Below are positions 15,585 through 24,594 of a DNA stretch of 64,000 bases, piece by piece (position 1 is the first letter of the stretch; each line of letters starts with the position of its first letter). Position numbers and translations under genes: made by a program. The stretch is from DATFRX01 sp035630615. GTDB taxonomy: Bacteria; Actinomycetota; Actinomycetes; Propionibacteriales; Nocardioidaceae. The stretch spans positions 1 to 64,000 of the forward strand of contig DASQKI010000079.1 in the NCBI GenBank assembly GCA_035630615.1, in the 5' to 3' direction. The notes beneath the pieces are model-generated. The model ran no database searches. It had not been told where the DNA came from and saw only the letters and a program-made list of their open reading frames with translations.

Positions 15585-16789
15585 CCCGCCGCCGCGAAGA
15601 TGCGGGCTACGTTGTCCTCGGCGAAGAAGTCCGCCGGCGACATGACGGCCGCGTTGACCCGGGAGAACTCATCCATCGCCGCCTGGTTGCCGTGCACCGC
15701 CTGCAGCAGCTTCTCGAGCTCGGGCGGCGGCGGCTCGAGCGAGGCGAGCTCAGCGGTGAGCTCGTACATCGGCATGACCGCCTGGTCCCGAGCCGACTGA
15801 TAGTCCGCCATCGCCGCGTCGAAGGAACGGGTGCCGGCCAGCACCTGATGCAGACCCTCAGCGACCGATTCGGCGTCGCGGAACGCGTCGTGGATGCCCA
15901 TGGCAGTGATGAAGTCCTTGTTGTAGCCGGAGTCGCCGACCAGCACCCATCCGGGTCCGTAGGGCTTGCGGAAGAAGTTCGGAACCGCCGCGCCGACGAG
16001 CCGCGTCTCGCGGGTGGCCTTGCGCAGCCGGTCGGCGAACGACGGCGCTTGGTCGAACATCGCGAGGTAGTGCCGCTCGAGGTCGGCCTTGTTGGCCTCG
16101 AAGTCCCGGTACGGCCAGCCGCCGATGACGACGGTGAGGTCGTCGTTGGTCGGCCAGGCCGCGAAGGCGCGTTCATGGCGGATGTACGCCTCGAACCGAC
16201 CGTCCATCGGCAGGTCGCTCCAGTACGCGTAGTAGCCCGCCAGCAGCTTGGGCTTCTCGGCGTACTGCTCGGGGGACACGGCGCGGGCCAGCGTCGAGTG
16301 CAGTCCGTCGGCGCCGACGACGATGGCGGCGCGTTCGGTCACGGTCGCGCCGCCCTTGACGCGTCCGCTGACGCCGCTGACCCGGCCGTCCTCGACGACG
16401 ATGTCGGTGACGGCAAAGCCCTCGCGTACCTCCGCGCCCGCCTTGCGCGCGGCGTCGACGAGGATCTGGTCGAGGACGGTCCGTCGCGGCGCATACGCCA
16501 CCGGCTCGGCGTCGGTCCCGGGAGCGCCGGCGATCGTGAACGGGCCGAAGTCGAAGGCATAGGTGTCGACGGGGGGACAGCCGGTGGCGAGTACGTCGTC
16601 GAGCAATCCCCATCGCCGCAGGGCGGCGACGGCCGGTGGATGGACGAGATGGGTCGACATGGTGTCGCTCGGAAACGTCGCACGGTCGACCACGAGGACC
16701 CGGTGCCCCTGTCGGGCTAGCAGCATGGCCGTCGATGATCCGGCGCAGCGGGCCCCGATGACGATCACGTCGTAGGTGGATTCGGACAT
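15581..16789 (-). CDS. NAD(P)/FAD-dependent monooxygenase/reductase (geranylgeranyl-reductase/PHBH-like)
   Basis: A 402-residue flavoprotein. N-terminal FAD-binding motif VIVIGARCAGSSTAMLLARQ with DRATFPSDTMSTHLVHP, and the C-terminal FAD ribityl-binding motif LVGDSGYNKDFITAMGIHDA. This layout is shared by halogenase/geranylgeranyl-reductase-like and aromatic-ring monooxygenases common in actinobacteria. ATG 16789 is used; GTG 16795, which overlaps the upstream stop as GTGA, is an alternative adding two residues. It is translationally coupled to the degenerate alpha/beta hydrolase at 16792-17685. Substrate unknown. Confidence 0.82.
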   Translation of the reverse strand: MSESTYDVIVIGARCAGSSTAMLLARQGHRVLVVDRATFPSDTMSTHLVHPPAVAALRRWGLLDDVLATGCPPVDTYAFDFGPFTIAGAPGTDAEPVAYAPRRTVLDQILVDAARKAGAEVREGFAVTDIVVEDGRVSGVSGRVKGGATVTERAAIVVGADGLHSTLARAVSPEQYAEKPKLLAGYYAYWSDLPMDGRFEAYIRHERAFAAWPTNDDLTVVIGGWPYRDFEANKADLERHYLAMFDQAPSFADRLRKATRETRLVGAAVPNFFRKPYGPGWVLVGDSGYNKDFITAMGIHDAFRDAESVAEGLHQVLAGTRSFDAAMADYQSARDQAVMPMYELTAELASLEPPPPELEKLLQAVHGNQAAMDEFSRVNAAVMSPADFFAEDNVARIFAAAG

Positions 16790-16791
16790 GC

Positions 16792-17685
16792 TCACGCCTC
16801 TCGTCCTGGCGTGACGAGCGTGGCGCCCAGCGCGGCGTGGAGCTCGTCCAGGAACGTCGCGGGCTGGTCGAGCGGCGGGTCGTCGCCGGCCTCGTCGATG
16901 ACGTGAAGCGGCCAGCCCTGGCGGTCGGCCGTGGCCCGCGCTACCGCGACCGGAGTCGCCAGGTCGTCGTGGCCCCACATCAGCGTGGTCGGCACGGTGA
17001 TCCGGTCGAGCTCCTCGGGGCTCAAGGGAGTCCCGAACTCGGCGAGCATCCACCCCATCGCGGCCTGCACCTGGGCCGACCGGATGAGCTCGACCGCGTA
17101 CCCGGCGTACCAGGACCACCGCGAACCCATCCGGGTCTGGGCACCGTCGAGGTCGTACGTGCAGAACTCCATGAATCGCTCGTAGTTGAGTCGGTCTGGC
17201 CGGCCCAGGAAGCGATGCATCGCCAGCGCGAAGCGTGAGTCGGGCTCGAACAGCGCCAGGCCGAGCGAGTCGACCAGGACCAGGTGCGCCAGTCGCTCGG
17301 GGCGATCGATGGCGAACCGGGCGCCGATCGCACCGCCGACGACCCGGCCGACGACGACGGGCGGGTCATCGCTGGTGTGCTCGATCAGCTCGCCGAGCCA
17401 GTCGAGGACCCGACGGCCGGTCAGCTCGTCGACGGCGGTTTGCGAGGCGCCGTGGCCGGGCAGGTCCGGCGCGATCACGCGATGGGTCCGCGCGAGCTGC
17501 GGCAGCACCGGCAGCCAGCTCGCGCCGAACTCACCCGGGCCGTGCAGCAGCACGATTGTCGGCCCGGTTCCGCTTTCGAGGAAGGCCGTCGACACGCCCG
17601 CGACGGTTGCTCGCCTCTCGACCAGGGGCAGGTCGGCCAGCAACCGCTCGCGCAGCTCGCGATCCAGCTCTGATGTCGCACTCAT
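16792..17685 (-). CDS. Alpha/beta hydrolase fold protein with substituted catalytic residues
   Basis: A 297-residue alpha/beta hydrolase with a clear fold: oxyanion-hole strand VLLHGPGEFGASW, APDLPGHGAS, a nucleophile elbow and the acid strand TLMWGHDDLATP. The elbow reads VVVGRVVGGAIG, where the family has GxSxGG, so the nucleophile Ser is Val. The segment that should carry the catalytic His reads DEAGDDPPLDQP, with Asp or Pro instead of His. It therefore probably lacks classical esterase activity and may be a receptor-like or lyase-like variant. GGGAGG precedes ATG 17685. It is the first gene of a pair with the FAD monooxygenase; the LuxR regulator gene ends 105 bp upstream on the same strand. 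Confidence 0.8.
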   Translation of the reverse strand: MSATSELDRELRERLLADLPLVERRATVAGVSTAFLESGTGPTIVLLHGPGEFGASWLPVLPQLARTHRVIAPDLPGHGASQTAVDELTGRRVLDWLGELIEHTSDDPPVVVGRVVGGAIGARFAIDRPERLAHLVLVDSLGLALFEPDSRFALAMHRFLGRPDRLNYERFMEFCTYDLDGAQTRMGSRWSWYAGYAVELIRSAQVQAAMGWMLAEFGTPLSPEELDRITVPTTLMWGHDDLATPVAVARATADRQGWPLHVIDEAGDDPPLDQPATFLDELHAALGATLVTPGREA

Positions 17686-17789
17686 GGGTCCTCCCGACGC
17701 CGGTGATGCATCGACGCTAGAAGCCCGGTGCCGGCCGGCGCGTCGGGAGAACAACCCACCTGAGCGAATGGGTAATTGTGCGTAGCCGC

Positions 17790-19430
17790 CTAGACCACGT
17801 CGTTTTCGTAGGCGTAGGCAGTGGCCGCAGCTCGCGACGACACGTCGAGCTTGGTGAAGATATTGCTCACGTGTCGGTGGATGGTCTTCTCGCTGAGAAT
17901 CAGCTCCGCGGCGATCGCCCGGTTGGTCAGCCCGCCGGCCACCAGGCGAAGCACCTCGAGCTCGCGGGCGGTCAGTCCGCTGTCCCGGCCCTCAGCGCCG
18001 GAGAGCGCTCGGGCGCCAGCCGCGTCCGACGCGGCACCGAGCTGCTCGAACACCCAGACGGCGGCGTCCAGCTCCATCTCGGCCGACTCCGGGTCGTCGC
18101 ACTGCTGGCAGGCCTGCGCCATCAGGACGCGGACCCGCGCCGCTTCGTAGGGCGCCGCCAGGCTCTGCCAGGACGACCATGCCTGTCGCAGTATCGGCAG
18201 CGCAGCGCGTCCGTCACCTTCGGCGAGGAGCGTCGCGCCATCGGCCGTCTCGCTCATCGCCCGCAGCCACGGCTCGCCTACCCGGGCGGCGATGGCGCGG
18301 AGCTCCTCGGCCGCTTGCCGAGCCGCTGTGACGTCCTTGGCCGCGACCATGATCTCGACGGCCGCGCCGAGCAGTCGGGATCGTGCGATGTCGCCGTCCG
18401 CCTCGTCGACCGCCCGCCGGATTGCCGCTGCCGCCGCGTCGACGTTGCCTTGCGTCAGGCGCAGCAAGGCCAGACCGGGCTGCGGATCGGGGATCCATCG
18501 GCAGGCCTGCCGATAGGCCTGCTCGGCTTGGGCCACCTGGCCGCGCAGCCGGTGCAGCTCGGCCAGCTCGTAGTACGCCGCACCAGCTGTGGGATTTCCC
18601 GCGAGCCGCTCGCAGGCCTCGTGGAGCTCGTCGAACGCATCCGACCAGGCGCCGCGCAGCCGCATGATCTCGGCGCGGTGGATCTGGCAGTTGCCGCGGT
18701 AGGGGACCAGATCTGGCTGCTCCTCGCACCAGCGACTCAACGCCGCAGTCCACTCCTGGGCCCGGCTCAGGTCGAAGATGTCGTGGCAGGCGATGATCAC
18801 GCCGCAGTAGAGGATGCCGGCGGCTAGTGGCGAGACCTCGTCGGCCGTGACCGAGACCATGGCCTCGTCGAGACAGTGCTTGGCCGCGGTGATCTCTCCT
18901 TGCCGGATCAAGGCATCGGCCTGGCAGAGCTGCCCGAAGCCGACCAGGTCCGGGTCGCCGAAGCGCTCGCCGCAGGCCGTGGCGTTGCGCGCGGCGGCCA
19001 GCGACTCGGCGGGCTCGGACTCCAGGCGTTCCATCGCGGTGAGGACGTCGAGGTAGCCGCGGGCGGGGCAGTCGAGGTCGTCGTCCTCGACCAGCCGCTT
19101 CGCTCGGGTCCGCCAGCCGTTGCTGGCCGCCACCTCGCCGTGCAGGAGCAACGAGATGGCGAGCCAGGCCGCGCATCGAGCGGCCCGAGCCGGCTCCTCG
19201 TGGCCGATCCACTCGCGGTAGGTGCGGGCAGCCAAGTCGTTGCCGACGGCGTCCTTGCCAATGAGGTAGGCCGAACGCGCCAGCAGGTCGAGATCGTCTG
19301 GCGGCAACGGTTCGTCGTCGTCGGCCGCCGACAGGGCGGCGTAGGCGTCGGCCCAGATTCGTCGACGATAGGCCGCACGACCGCGGTCCTGCAGCTCTCG
19401 TACCCCAGCGCTGGGGTCTGGTTCGCCCAT
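17790..19430 (-). CDS. LuxR-family transcriptional regulator with large N-terminal region
   Basis: A 546-residue regulator. The last 65 residues form a LuxR-type HTH (LTARELEVLRLVAGGLTNRA, IAAELILSEKTIHRHVSNIF). The preceding 450 residues are Ala-rich paired helices of TPR/BTAD style without a visible ATP-binding P-loop, so it is a shortened relative of LAL/MalT-type activators. ATG 19430 follows GGGAGAG by 5 bp. The hydrolase-monooxygenase pair lies downstream on the same strand and is the obvious target. The inducer is unknown. Confidence 0.82.
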   Translation of the reverse strand: MGEPDPSAGVRELQDRGRAAYRRRIWADAYAALSAADDDEPLPPDDLDLLARSAYLIGKDAVGNDLAARTYREWIGHEEPARAARCAAWLAISLLLHGEVAASNGWRTRAKRLVEDDDLDCPARGYLDVLTAMERLESEPAESLAAARNATACGERFGDPDLVGFGQLCQADALIRQGEITAAKHCLDEAMVSVTADEVSPLAAGILYCGVIIACHDIFDLSRAQEWTAALSRWCEEQPDLVPYRGNCQIHRAEIMRLRGAWSDAFDELHEACERLAGNPTAGAAYYELAELHRLRGQVAQAEQAYRQACRWIPDPQPGLALLRLTQGNVDAAAAAIRRAVDEADGDIARSRLLGAAVEIMVAAKDVTAARQAAEELRAIAARVGEPWLRAMSETADGATLLAEGDGRAALPILRQAWSSWQSLAAPYEAARVRVLMAQACQQCDDPESAEMELDAAVWVFEQLGAASDAAGARALSGAEGRDSGLTARELEVLRLVAGGLTNRAIAAELILSEKTIHRHVSNIFTKLDVSSRAAATAYAYENDVV

Positions 19431-19542
19431 CGTCTCTCCCGTGCCCACCGAAAGGCTCTCGACCACTATGCCCCCGGGCGGGTTCGGCCGCACGCGGCAC
19501 CCGCTCGGTGGCCGAGGCTCCCCGGCTTAGCTTGCGCGGGAG

Positions 19543-20346
19543 TCAGACGTCGAGCTGCTCGCGAATCCAGGCGATGTCGTTGCCCTGCCCCTCGACGCCC
19601 GGCGTCTCGACGATGACCGGCGCGCCAGCGGCCCGGAACAGGTCGATCACCTCGGACTCGTCGAGCTCACCGGTGCCCCAGTTGGCGTGCCGGTCGGCGC
19701 CGGAGCCGAAGGGGTCGCGGCTGTCGTTGGCGTGGACCAGGTCGATCCGGCCGGTGATCGCCTTGATCCGCTCGACCGCCGTCGCGAGCTCGATGCCGCC
19801 GGCATGGGCATGGCAGGTGTCGAGGCAGAATCCGATGGCGTCAGCGCCGTCGGCCTCCTGGATCGCCTCCCACATCTGGCCGATCCGGTCGAGGTGTCGG
19901 GCCATCGCGTTGTCGCCGCCGGCGGTGTTTTCGATCAGCACGGGCACCTTGGCGTCGAGCTGGTCGACGCACTTGCGCCAGTTGTCGAACCCGACCTCGG
20001 CGTTGTCGCCCCTGAGGACGTGGCCGCCGTGGACGATCACTCCGCGGACGCCGGCAGCGGCCGCCAGGTCGACGGTCTGCTGCAGCAGCTTGCGGCTCGG
20101 GATCCGGATCCGGTTGTTGGTGGTGGCGACGTTGAGCACGTACGGCGCGTGGACGTAGAGGCCGACTCCGGCAGCCTCGGCGTCGGCTCGTAACGCGGCC
20201 GCACCGCCCTCGTAGGCCACGGTCGGTTTCTTCCACCCCTGCGGGTCGCCGAGGAAGAACTGCGCCAGGTCGGCCTTGCGCGCGTCGGCCTCGGCGAGCG
20301 GATCGAGTTGGTCGACGTGGGCGCCGATGAGTAGCGGGTCTGCCAT
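19543..20346 (-). CDS. nfo: Endonuclease IV / deoxyribonuclease IV (AP endonuclease family 2)
   Basis: A 267-residue TIM-barrel Zn enzyme that cleaves DNA at abasic sites. Metal-binding stretches visible in order: GAHV near the N-terminus, YVHAPYVLNVA, VIVHGGH, VLIENTAG, FCLDTCHAHAGG, VHANDSRDPFGSGADRHANW and VIVETPG. The length fits the family. ATG 20346 is chosen; GTG 20355 in the same frame is possible. It is divergent from the MacB-type ABC transporter across 226 bp. Confidence 0.88.
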   Translation of the reverse strand: MADPLLIGAHVDQLDPLAEADARKADLAQFFLGDPQGWKKPTVAYEGGAAALRADAEAAGVGLYVHAPYVLNVATTNNRIRIPSRKLLQQTVDLAAAAGVRGVIVHGGHVLRGDNAEVGFDNWRKCVDQLDAKVPVLIENTAGGDNAMARHLDRIGQMWEAIQEADGADAIGFCLDTCHAHAGGIELATAVERIKAITGRIDLVHANDSRDPFGSGADRHANWGTGELDESEVIDLFRAAGAPVIVETPGVEGQGNDIAWIREQLDV

Positions 20347-20384
20347 GACGTCCACCCTAGGCGGGCCTGGCGACAGCTCCCACA

Positions 20385-20400
20385 TGAGATCCACATCTCA
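20385..20400. promoter_or_regulatory. Possible operator palindrome in the nfo / ABC transporter intergenic region
   Basis: TGAGATCCACATCTCA is a 16-bp dyad (TGAGAT-N4-ATCTCA) 39 bp upstream of nfo and 170 bp from the ABC genes. The rest of the 226-bp divergent gap shows a GC-rich hairpin (CGCCCCAGGGGCG) but no clear promoter boxes. Confidence 0.3.
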
Positions 20401-20572
20401 CGTCGCTACCGTGGGCCGCCTGACTCACTCGATTGGGGGAACCCATCGGACCGGCGGCCAGGGTCGCCCCAGGGGCGGCTCAGGGAAATCCGGTGGCCCG
20501 TGACCCCGGCGTTCGACATAGCGTGATCGACAGCAATTCTTCTCGTACGTACTCAGTCCAAGGAGACGACCC

Positions 20573-21358
20573 ATGTCGCAGCCCGCGGCGTCCCCCATCG
20601 AGACCAACAATGTGGCCGCGCGTGCCGTCAACCTGACCAAGGTCTACGGCTCGGGCCTGGCCGAGGTACGTGCGCTCGACGGCGTCACGATCGACCTGCA
20701 GGCCCGCGAGTTCACCGCCGTCATGGGTCCGTCGGGATCCGGCAAGTCCACCCTCATGCACTGCCTCGCGGCGCTCGACCACCCCACGTCCGGCGAAGCG
20801 TACGTCGGTGACACCGCACTGTCCGGCCTGAGCGACGCCAAGCTCACCGAGCTGCGCCGCGACGCCGTCGGATTCGTGTTCCAGGCGTACAACCTGGTGC
20901 CGACGCTCACCGCCGAGGAGAACATCGTGCTGCCGCTCGCCATCGCGGGCCGCAAGCCCGACCGCGAGTGGTTCGACACGGTGGTCGACACGGTCGGCCT
21001 GCGCGACCGGCTCAAGCACCGGCCCAACGAGATGTCCGGCGGCCAGCAGCAGCGAGTGGCGTGTGCCCGCGCGTTGGTGAGCCGGCCGGCGATCGTCTTC
21101 GCCGACGAGCCGACCGGCAACCTCGACAGTCACGCCGAAGAAGAGGTGCTCGGATTCCTGCGGCGGGCCGTCGACGAGTTCGGCCAAACCGTCGTCATGG
21201 TGACCCACGACCCGATCGCCGCCGCCTACACCGACCGCGTGGTCTTCCTCGCCGACGGCAAGGTCGTCGACGAGATGCGCGACCCCAACGCGGAAAAGGT
21301 CCTCGAGCGGATGAAGACGCTGCAGACGTCCGAGTTTTCGTCGTCGGCCGGCGCTTGA
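20573..21358 (+). CDS. ABC transporter ATP-binding protein (MacB/LolD type)
   Basis: A 261-residue ATPase: Walker A GPSGSGKST, signature MSGGQQQRVACA, Walker B AIVFADEPTGNLDSH and the switch His in VMVTHDP. The FADEPTGNLD form is typical of the MacB/LolD/FtsE subfamily that works with FtsX-type permeases as a mechanotransmission machine. AAGGAG precedes the ATG. It forms an operon with the FtsX-like permease 24 bp downstream. Confidence 0.92.
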   Translation: MSQPAASPIETNNVAARAVNLTKVYGSGLAEVRALDGVTIDLQAREFTAVMGPSGSGKSTLMHCLAALDHPTSGEAYVGDTALSGLSDAKLTELRRDAVGFVFQAYNLVPTLTAEENIVLPLAIAGRKPDREWFDTVVDTVGLRDRLKHRPNEMSGGQQQRVACARALVSRPAIVFADEPTGNLDSHAEEEVLGFLRRAVDEFGQTVVMVTHDPIAAAYTDRVVFLADGKVVDEMRDPNAEKVLERMKTLQTSEFSSSAGA

Positions 21359-21382
21359 GTACGGATCGGGGAGGGCTGACTC

Positions 21383-23932
21383 ATGTTCCGTACCACCATC
21401 CGTAACTTGCTCGCTCGCAAGCTGCGACTGGCGCTCAGCGGTTTCGCCATCGTGCTCGGCGTCGCCTTCGTCGCCGGATCGTTCGTCTTCACCGACACCC
21501 TGAGCAGCAGCTTCGACGGCATCGTCAACGGGACCACCCCTGACGTCGCGGTCGAGGTCAAGGACGCCTCCGATCCGGCCGACCCGTCCGGCGCCGGCGA
21601 CATTCGGACCATTCCCGCCTCGGTGGCCGAGGACCTGAGGAGCGACGTCGATGGCGCCGATCGCGTCGACGGCAACGTCACCGTCGGCAACGTGTTCGTC
21701 ATTGACCAGGACGGCAAGCTGGTCGGGGGCAACGGCCCGCCGTCGTTCGCGGTCAACTTCAACGACGCGCCGTCGATCACCGGGCGTCCCGTGCTGTCGA
21801 TCGACCAGGGCGGGGCGCCGTCCGGCGCCGGCGAGATCATGCTCGACGAGTTCACCGCCGACCAGGCCGGCTACGAGATCGGCGACACCGTTCCTTTGGT
21901 GACCCTCAGCGACCAACCGCGGCTCGACGCCACCCTGACCGGCATCGTGAAGTTCGGCGAGGGGTCGTTGCAGGGCGCAACGCTGACGGTCTTCGACACC
22001 AAGGCGATGCAAGACCTGTTCTTCGACGGTCGTGACGTCTACACCGACATCTGGATCACCGCCGACGACGGCGTGAGCCAGCAGGAGCTGCGTGACGAGG
22101 CGGCGACGGTGATCCCGGACGACCTCGTCGCTCGCACCGGTGACGACGTCGCCGAAGAGTCGCAAGACGACTTCGAGGAAGCGATCAGCTTCATCAGCAT
22201 CTTCTTGCTGGTGTTCGCCGGCATCGCCTTGATCGTCGGCACGTTCCTCATCATCAACACGTTCTCGATCCTGGTGGCGCAGCGCAGCCGCGAGCTCGCC
22301 TTGCTCCGGGCGCTCGGGGCGTCACGTCGTCAGGTCACCCGGTCGGTGCTGCTCGAGTCGTTCATCGTCGGCCTGGTCGGATCGACGATCGGGCTCATGC
22401 TCGGCTTCGGCTTGCCGCCGGCGCTGACCGCGTTGATGCGAGCGATCGGGATCGACCTGCAACTCGAAGCGCTGGTCTTCAAGCCGCGTACCGCGATCGT
22501 TGCGTACGCCGTCGGCATCATCGTGACGATGATCGCCGCGTACCTGCCGGCCCGTCGGGCCAGTCGGATCGCGCCGGTCGCCGCGTTGCGGGACGACATC
22601 GCGCTCCCGGAGTCGTCGATCCGCTGGCGCACCATCATCGGCAGCATCGTCGTCGTGGTCGGCGCCGGTCTGATGGCTCTCGGTCTCGCGGGATCCGGTG
22701 GCAGCGGGGCGGCCCTGGTCGGGCTCGGCATCCTGTTCGTGCTGCTCGGCGTCGCGGCGCTGAGTCCCGTCGTGGGCCGTCCGGTCCTGCACGCCCTCGG
22801 CCGGCTGTTCGCGCCGTTCGGCATGGTGGGCCGGCTCGCGACCCAAAACTCGCTGCGCAACCCGCGCCGTACCGCCGCGACCGCGTCGGCCCTGATGATC
22901 GGGCTCGCCCTGGTCGCCACAATGTCGGTGCTCGGCTCGTCGGCCAACGCCAGCATCGACAAGATGGTCAAGGAGAACCTCGCCGCCGACTACGTCATCT
23001 CCAACGCGATCGGCGCGCCGTTCTCGCCGGGCGTGGCAGAGCAGGCCGCTCAAGTCGACGGCGTCGAGTCGGTCGCGTCCTATCGAGCCGCGCCGGTCGA
23101 TGTCGACGACAAGCAGATCTGGGGCGGAGCGACCGATCCCGAGGCGTTCACCCAGATGATCGACGCGACCGTCGTCGACGGCTCGCTCGACGATCTGGGC
23201 GGCCGCACGGTGGTGCTCGACGAGCAGACCGCGGACGACCTCGGGGTGTCGGTGGGCGAGACCATCGACATGAAGTTTCCGGCGGCTACCGAGCAGGTCG
23301 AGGTCGTCGCCACGGTCGAGCAAAACCCGGCCATCGGCCAATACATCGTGCCCTATGACGTGTTCGACGCCGCCCAGATCCGCCCGGCCGACTCGTACGT
23401 CTACATCCTGCGCGACCCCGACGCGTCGGCGACGCAGGTCCGGGCCGACCTGGAGAAGATCGTCGAGGACGTCCCGACGGTGTCGCTCAAGGACCAGGAG
23501 GAGTTTGCCGACGAGTTCAAGGCGAACGTCAACCAGCTGCTGTTCCTGATCTACGCGCTGCTCGGTCTCGCGATCGTGATCGCGGTGCTGGGGATCATCA
23601 ACACGCTGGCGCTGTCGGTCATCGAGCGGACCCGTGAGGTCGGCCTACTTCGGGCGGTCGGCATGAGTCGGCGGCAGCTGCGTCGGATGGTGCGACTGGA
23701 GTCGATCGCGATCGCGGTGCTCGGAGCGGTGTTGGGCGTCGTGATGGGCGTGGTGTTCGGAGTCGTCCTGCAACGGGCGATCGCCGATCAGGGATTGGAC
23801 GTCTTGTCCGTGCCGTACGTCAGCCTCGGCGTCTTCGTCCTGATCGCGGCGATCGTCGGCGTACTCGCGGCGCTCCTCCCGGCCCGCCGGGCGGCTCGCC
23901 TCGACGTCCTCCGCGCCATCACCACGGAGTAG
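21383..23932 (+). CDS. FtsX-like ABC transporter permease (MacB family)
   Basis: An 849-residue membrane protein with the double-FtsX layout of Gram-positive MacB-like permeases: an N-terminal TM helix (LALSGFAIVLGVAFVAGSFV), a large extracellular domain (residues about 40-255), an FtsX domain of three helices with the RSRELALLRALGASRRQV motif near residue 300, central TM helices, a second extracellular domain (about 530-710) and a C-terminal FtsX domain with RTREVGLLRAVGMSRRQL. It pairs with the ATPase just upstream. Such systems export lipoproteins, peptides or antibiotics, or act in envelope signalling; the substrate is unknown. Confidence 0.9.
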   Translation: MFRTTIRNLLARKLRLALSGFAIVLGVAFVAGSFVFTDTLSSSFDGIVNGTTPDVAVEVKDASDPADPSGAGDIRTIPASVAEDLRSDVDGADRVDGNVTVGNVFVIDQDGKLVGGNGPPSFAVNFNDAPSITGRPVLSIDQGGAPSGAGEIMLDEFTADQAGYEIGDTVPLVTLSDQPRLDATLTGIVKFGEGSLQGATLTVFDTKAMQDLFFDGRDVYTDIWITADDGVSQQELRDEAATVIPDDLVARTGDDVAEESQDDFEEAISFISIFLLVFAGIALIVGTFLIINTFSILVAQRSRELALLRALGASRRQVTRSVLLESFIVGLVGSTIGLMLGFGLPPALTALMRAIGIDLQLEALVFKPRTAIVAYAVGIIVTMIAAYLPARRASRIAPVAALRDDIALPESSIRWRTIIGSIVVVVGAGLMALGLAGSGGSGAALVGLGILFVLLGVAALSPVVGRPVLHALGRLFAPFGMVGRLATQNSLRNPRRTAATASALMIGLALVATMSVLGSSANASIDKMVKENLAADYVISNAIGAPFSPGVAEQAAQVDGVESVASYRAAPVDVDDKQIWGGATDPEAFTQMIDATVVDGSLDDLGGRTVVLDEQTADDLGVSVGETIDMKFPAATEQVEVVATVEQNPAIGQYIVPYDVFDAAQIRPADSYVYILRDPDASATQVRADLEKIVEDVPTVSLKDQEEFADEFKANVNQLLFLIYALLGLAIVIAVLGIINTLALSVIERTREVGLLRAVGMSRRQLRRMVRLESIAIAVLGAVLGVVMGVVFGVVLQRAIADQGLDVLSVPYVSLGVFVLIAAIVGVLAALLPARRAARLDVLRAITTE

Positions 23933-23947
23933 CCCCGGCATCCTTTA

Positions 23948-24014
23948 GCGCCGAGATTGCCCTTCTCGCACACGGAAACCGCGTAACGCCTGGCAACACG
24001 CGCAATCTCGGCGC
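23948..24014. repeat. Inverted-repeat element between the ABC permease and rpsF (family B, copy 2)
   Basis: Arms GCGCCGAGATTGC (23948-23960) and its complement (24002-24014), with TA before the left arm and GAA after the right, as in the 89-bp copy inside the hydrolase gene at 7607-7695. The centre differs. It lies 16 bp after the permease stop. The rest of the 295-bp gap to rpsF holds the rpsF promoter region, with no other recognisable feature. Confidence 0.8.
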
Positions 24015-24227
24015 GAACGTCTGGGGCCGCGAACGCTAGGCCCGAACAACGCCCTGACATCGCCCTCACAGCCAGCTCGGTGGCCGCTGTCCGTGCGGCC
24101 GATTCGCGTCGGCCGGCCCGCCCCGGCTACACTGCGTCGGTTGCCCGGCGGAGTCCGGGCTCGATGCAACGTCCTCCTGCCACGGAAGGCCCGTGGCCGC
24201 CTGAGTCCAGAGGAGGTGGAGATCGCC

Positions 24228-24518
24228 TTGCGTCGCTATGAAGTGATGGTCATCCTCGATCCCGATCTCGAGGAGCGTACGGTCGGTCCGTCGCTCGACC
24301 AGTACCTGAACCTCGTCCGCCAAGACGGCGGCAACGTCGAAACCGTCGACATCTGGGGTCGTCGCCGGATGGCGTACGACATCAACAAGAGGTCCGAGGG
24401 AATCTACGCGGTCATCGAGCTCGATGCGGAGCCGGCCACCGTCAAGGAGCTGGATCGCCAGCTCACGCTCAACGAATCGGTCCTGCGCACCAAGGTCATC
24501 CGGCCCGAGCTGCACTGA
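24228..24518 (+). CDS. rpsF: 30S ribosomal protein S6
   Basis: A 96-residue S6 protein (RRYEVMVILDPDLEERTV; MAYDINKRSEGIYAVIEL), which binds S18 in the platform of the 30S subunit. The start is TTG at 24228: it puts the usual M-R-x-Y-E at the N-terminus and lies 11 bp after a strong AGGAGG (24211-24216). It is the first gene of the conserved rpsF-ssb-rpsR-rplI block. Confidence 0.95.
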   Translation: MRRYEVMVILDPDLEERTVGPSLDQYLNLVRQDGGNVETVDIWGRRRMAYDINKRSEGIYAVIELDAEPATVKELDRQLTLNESVLRTKVIRPELH

Positions 24519-24594
24519 CCGCTCGCCGGCCCGCGAATGTCAGCCGGCTGCTGTTCACTCTCGCGGGTAGGCAGAATCACGACTTGGAGTCACC

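Noticed and set aside
14366..16720. Very long open frame (784 codons) on the plus strand
   Set aside because: Low-complexity Arg/Gly/Asp-rich translation overlapping LtrA in another frame and antisense to the FAD monooxygenase; a by-product of high GC. The same applies to long frames at 5211-7226, 5681-8059 and 46205-47971.
24530..24567. CCCGCGA...TCGCGGG inverted repeat between rpsF and ssb
   Set aside because: Only 7-bp arms with a 24-bp loop; could be an attenuator but is within chance for this base composition.
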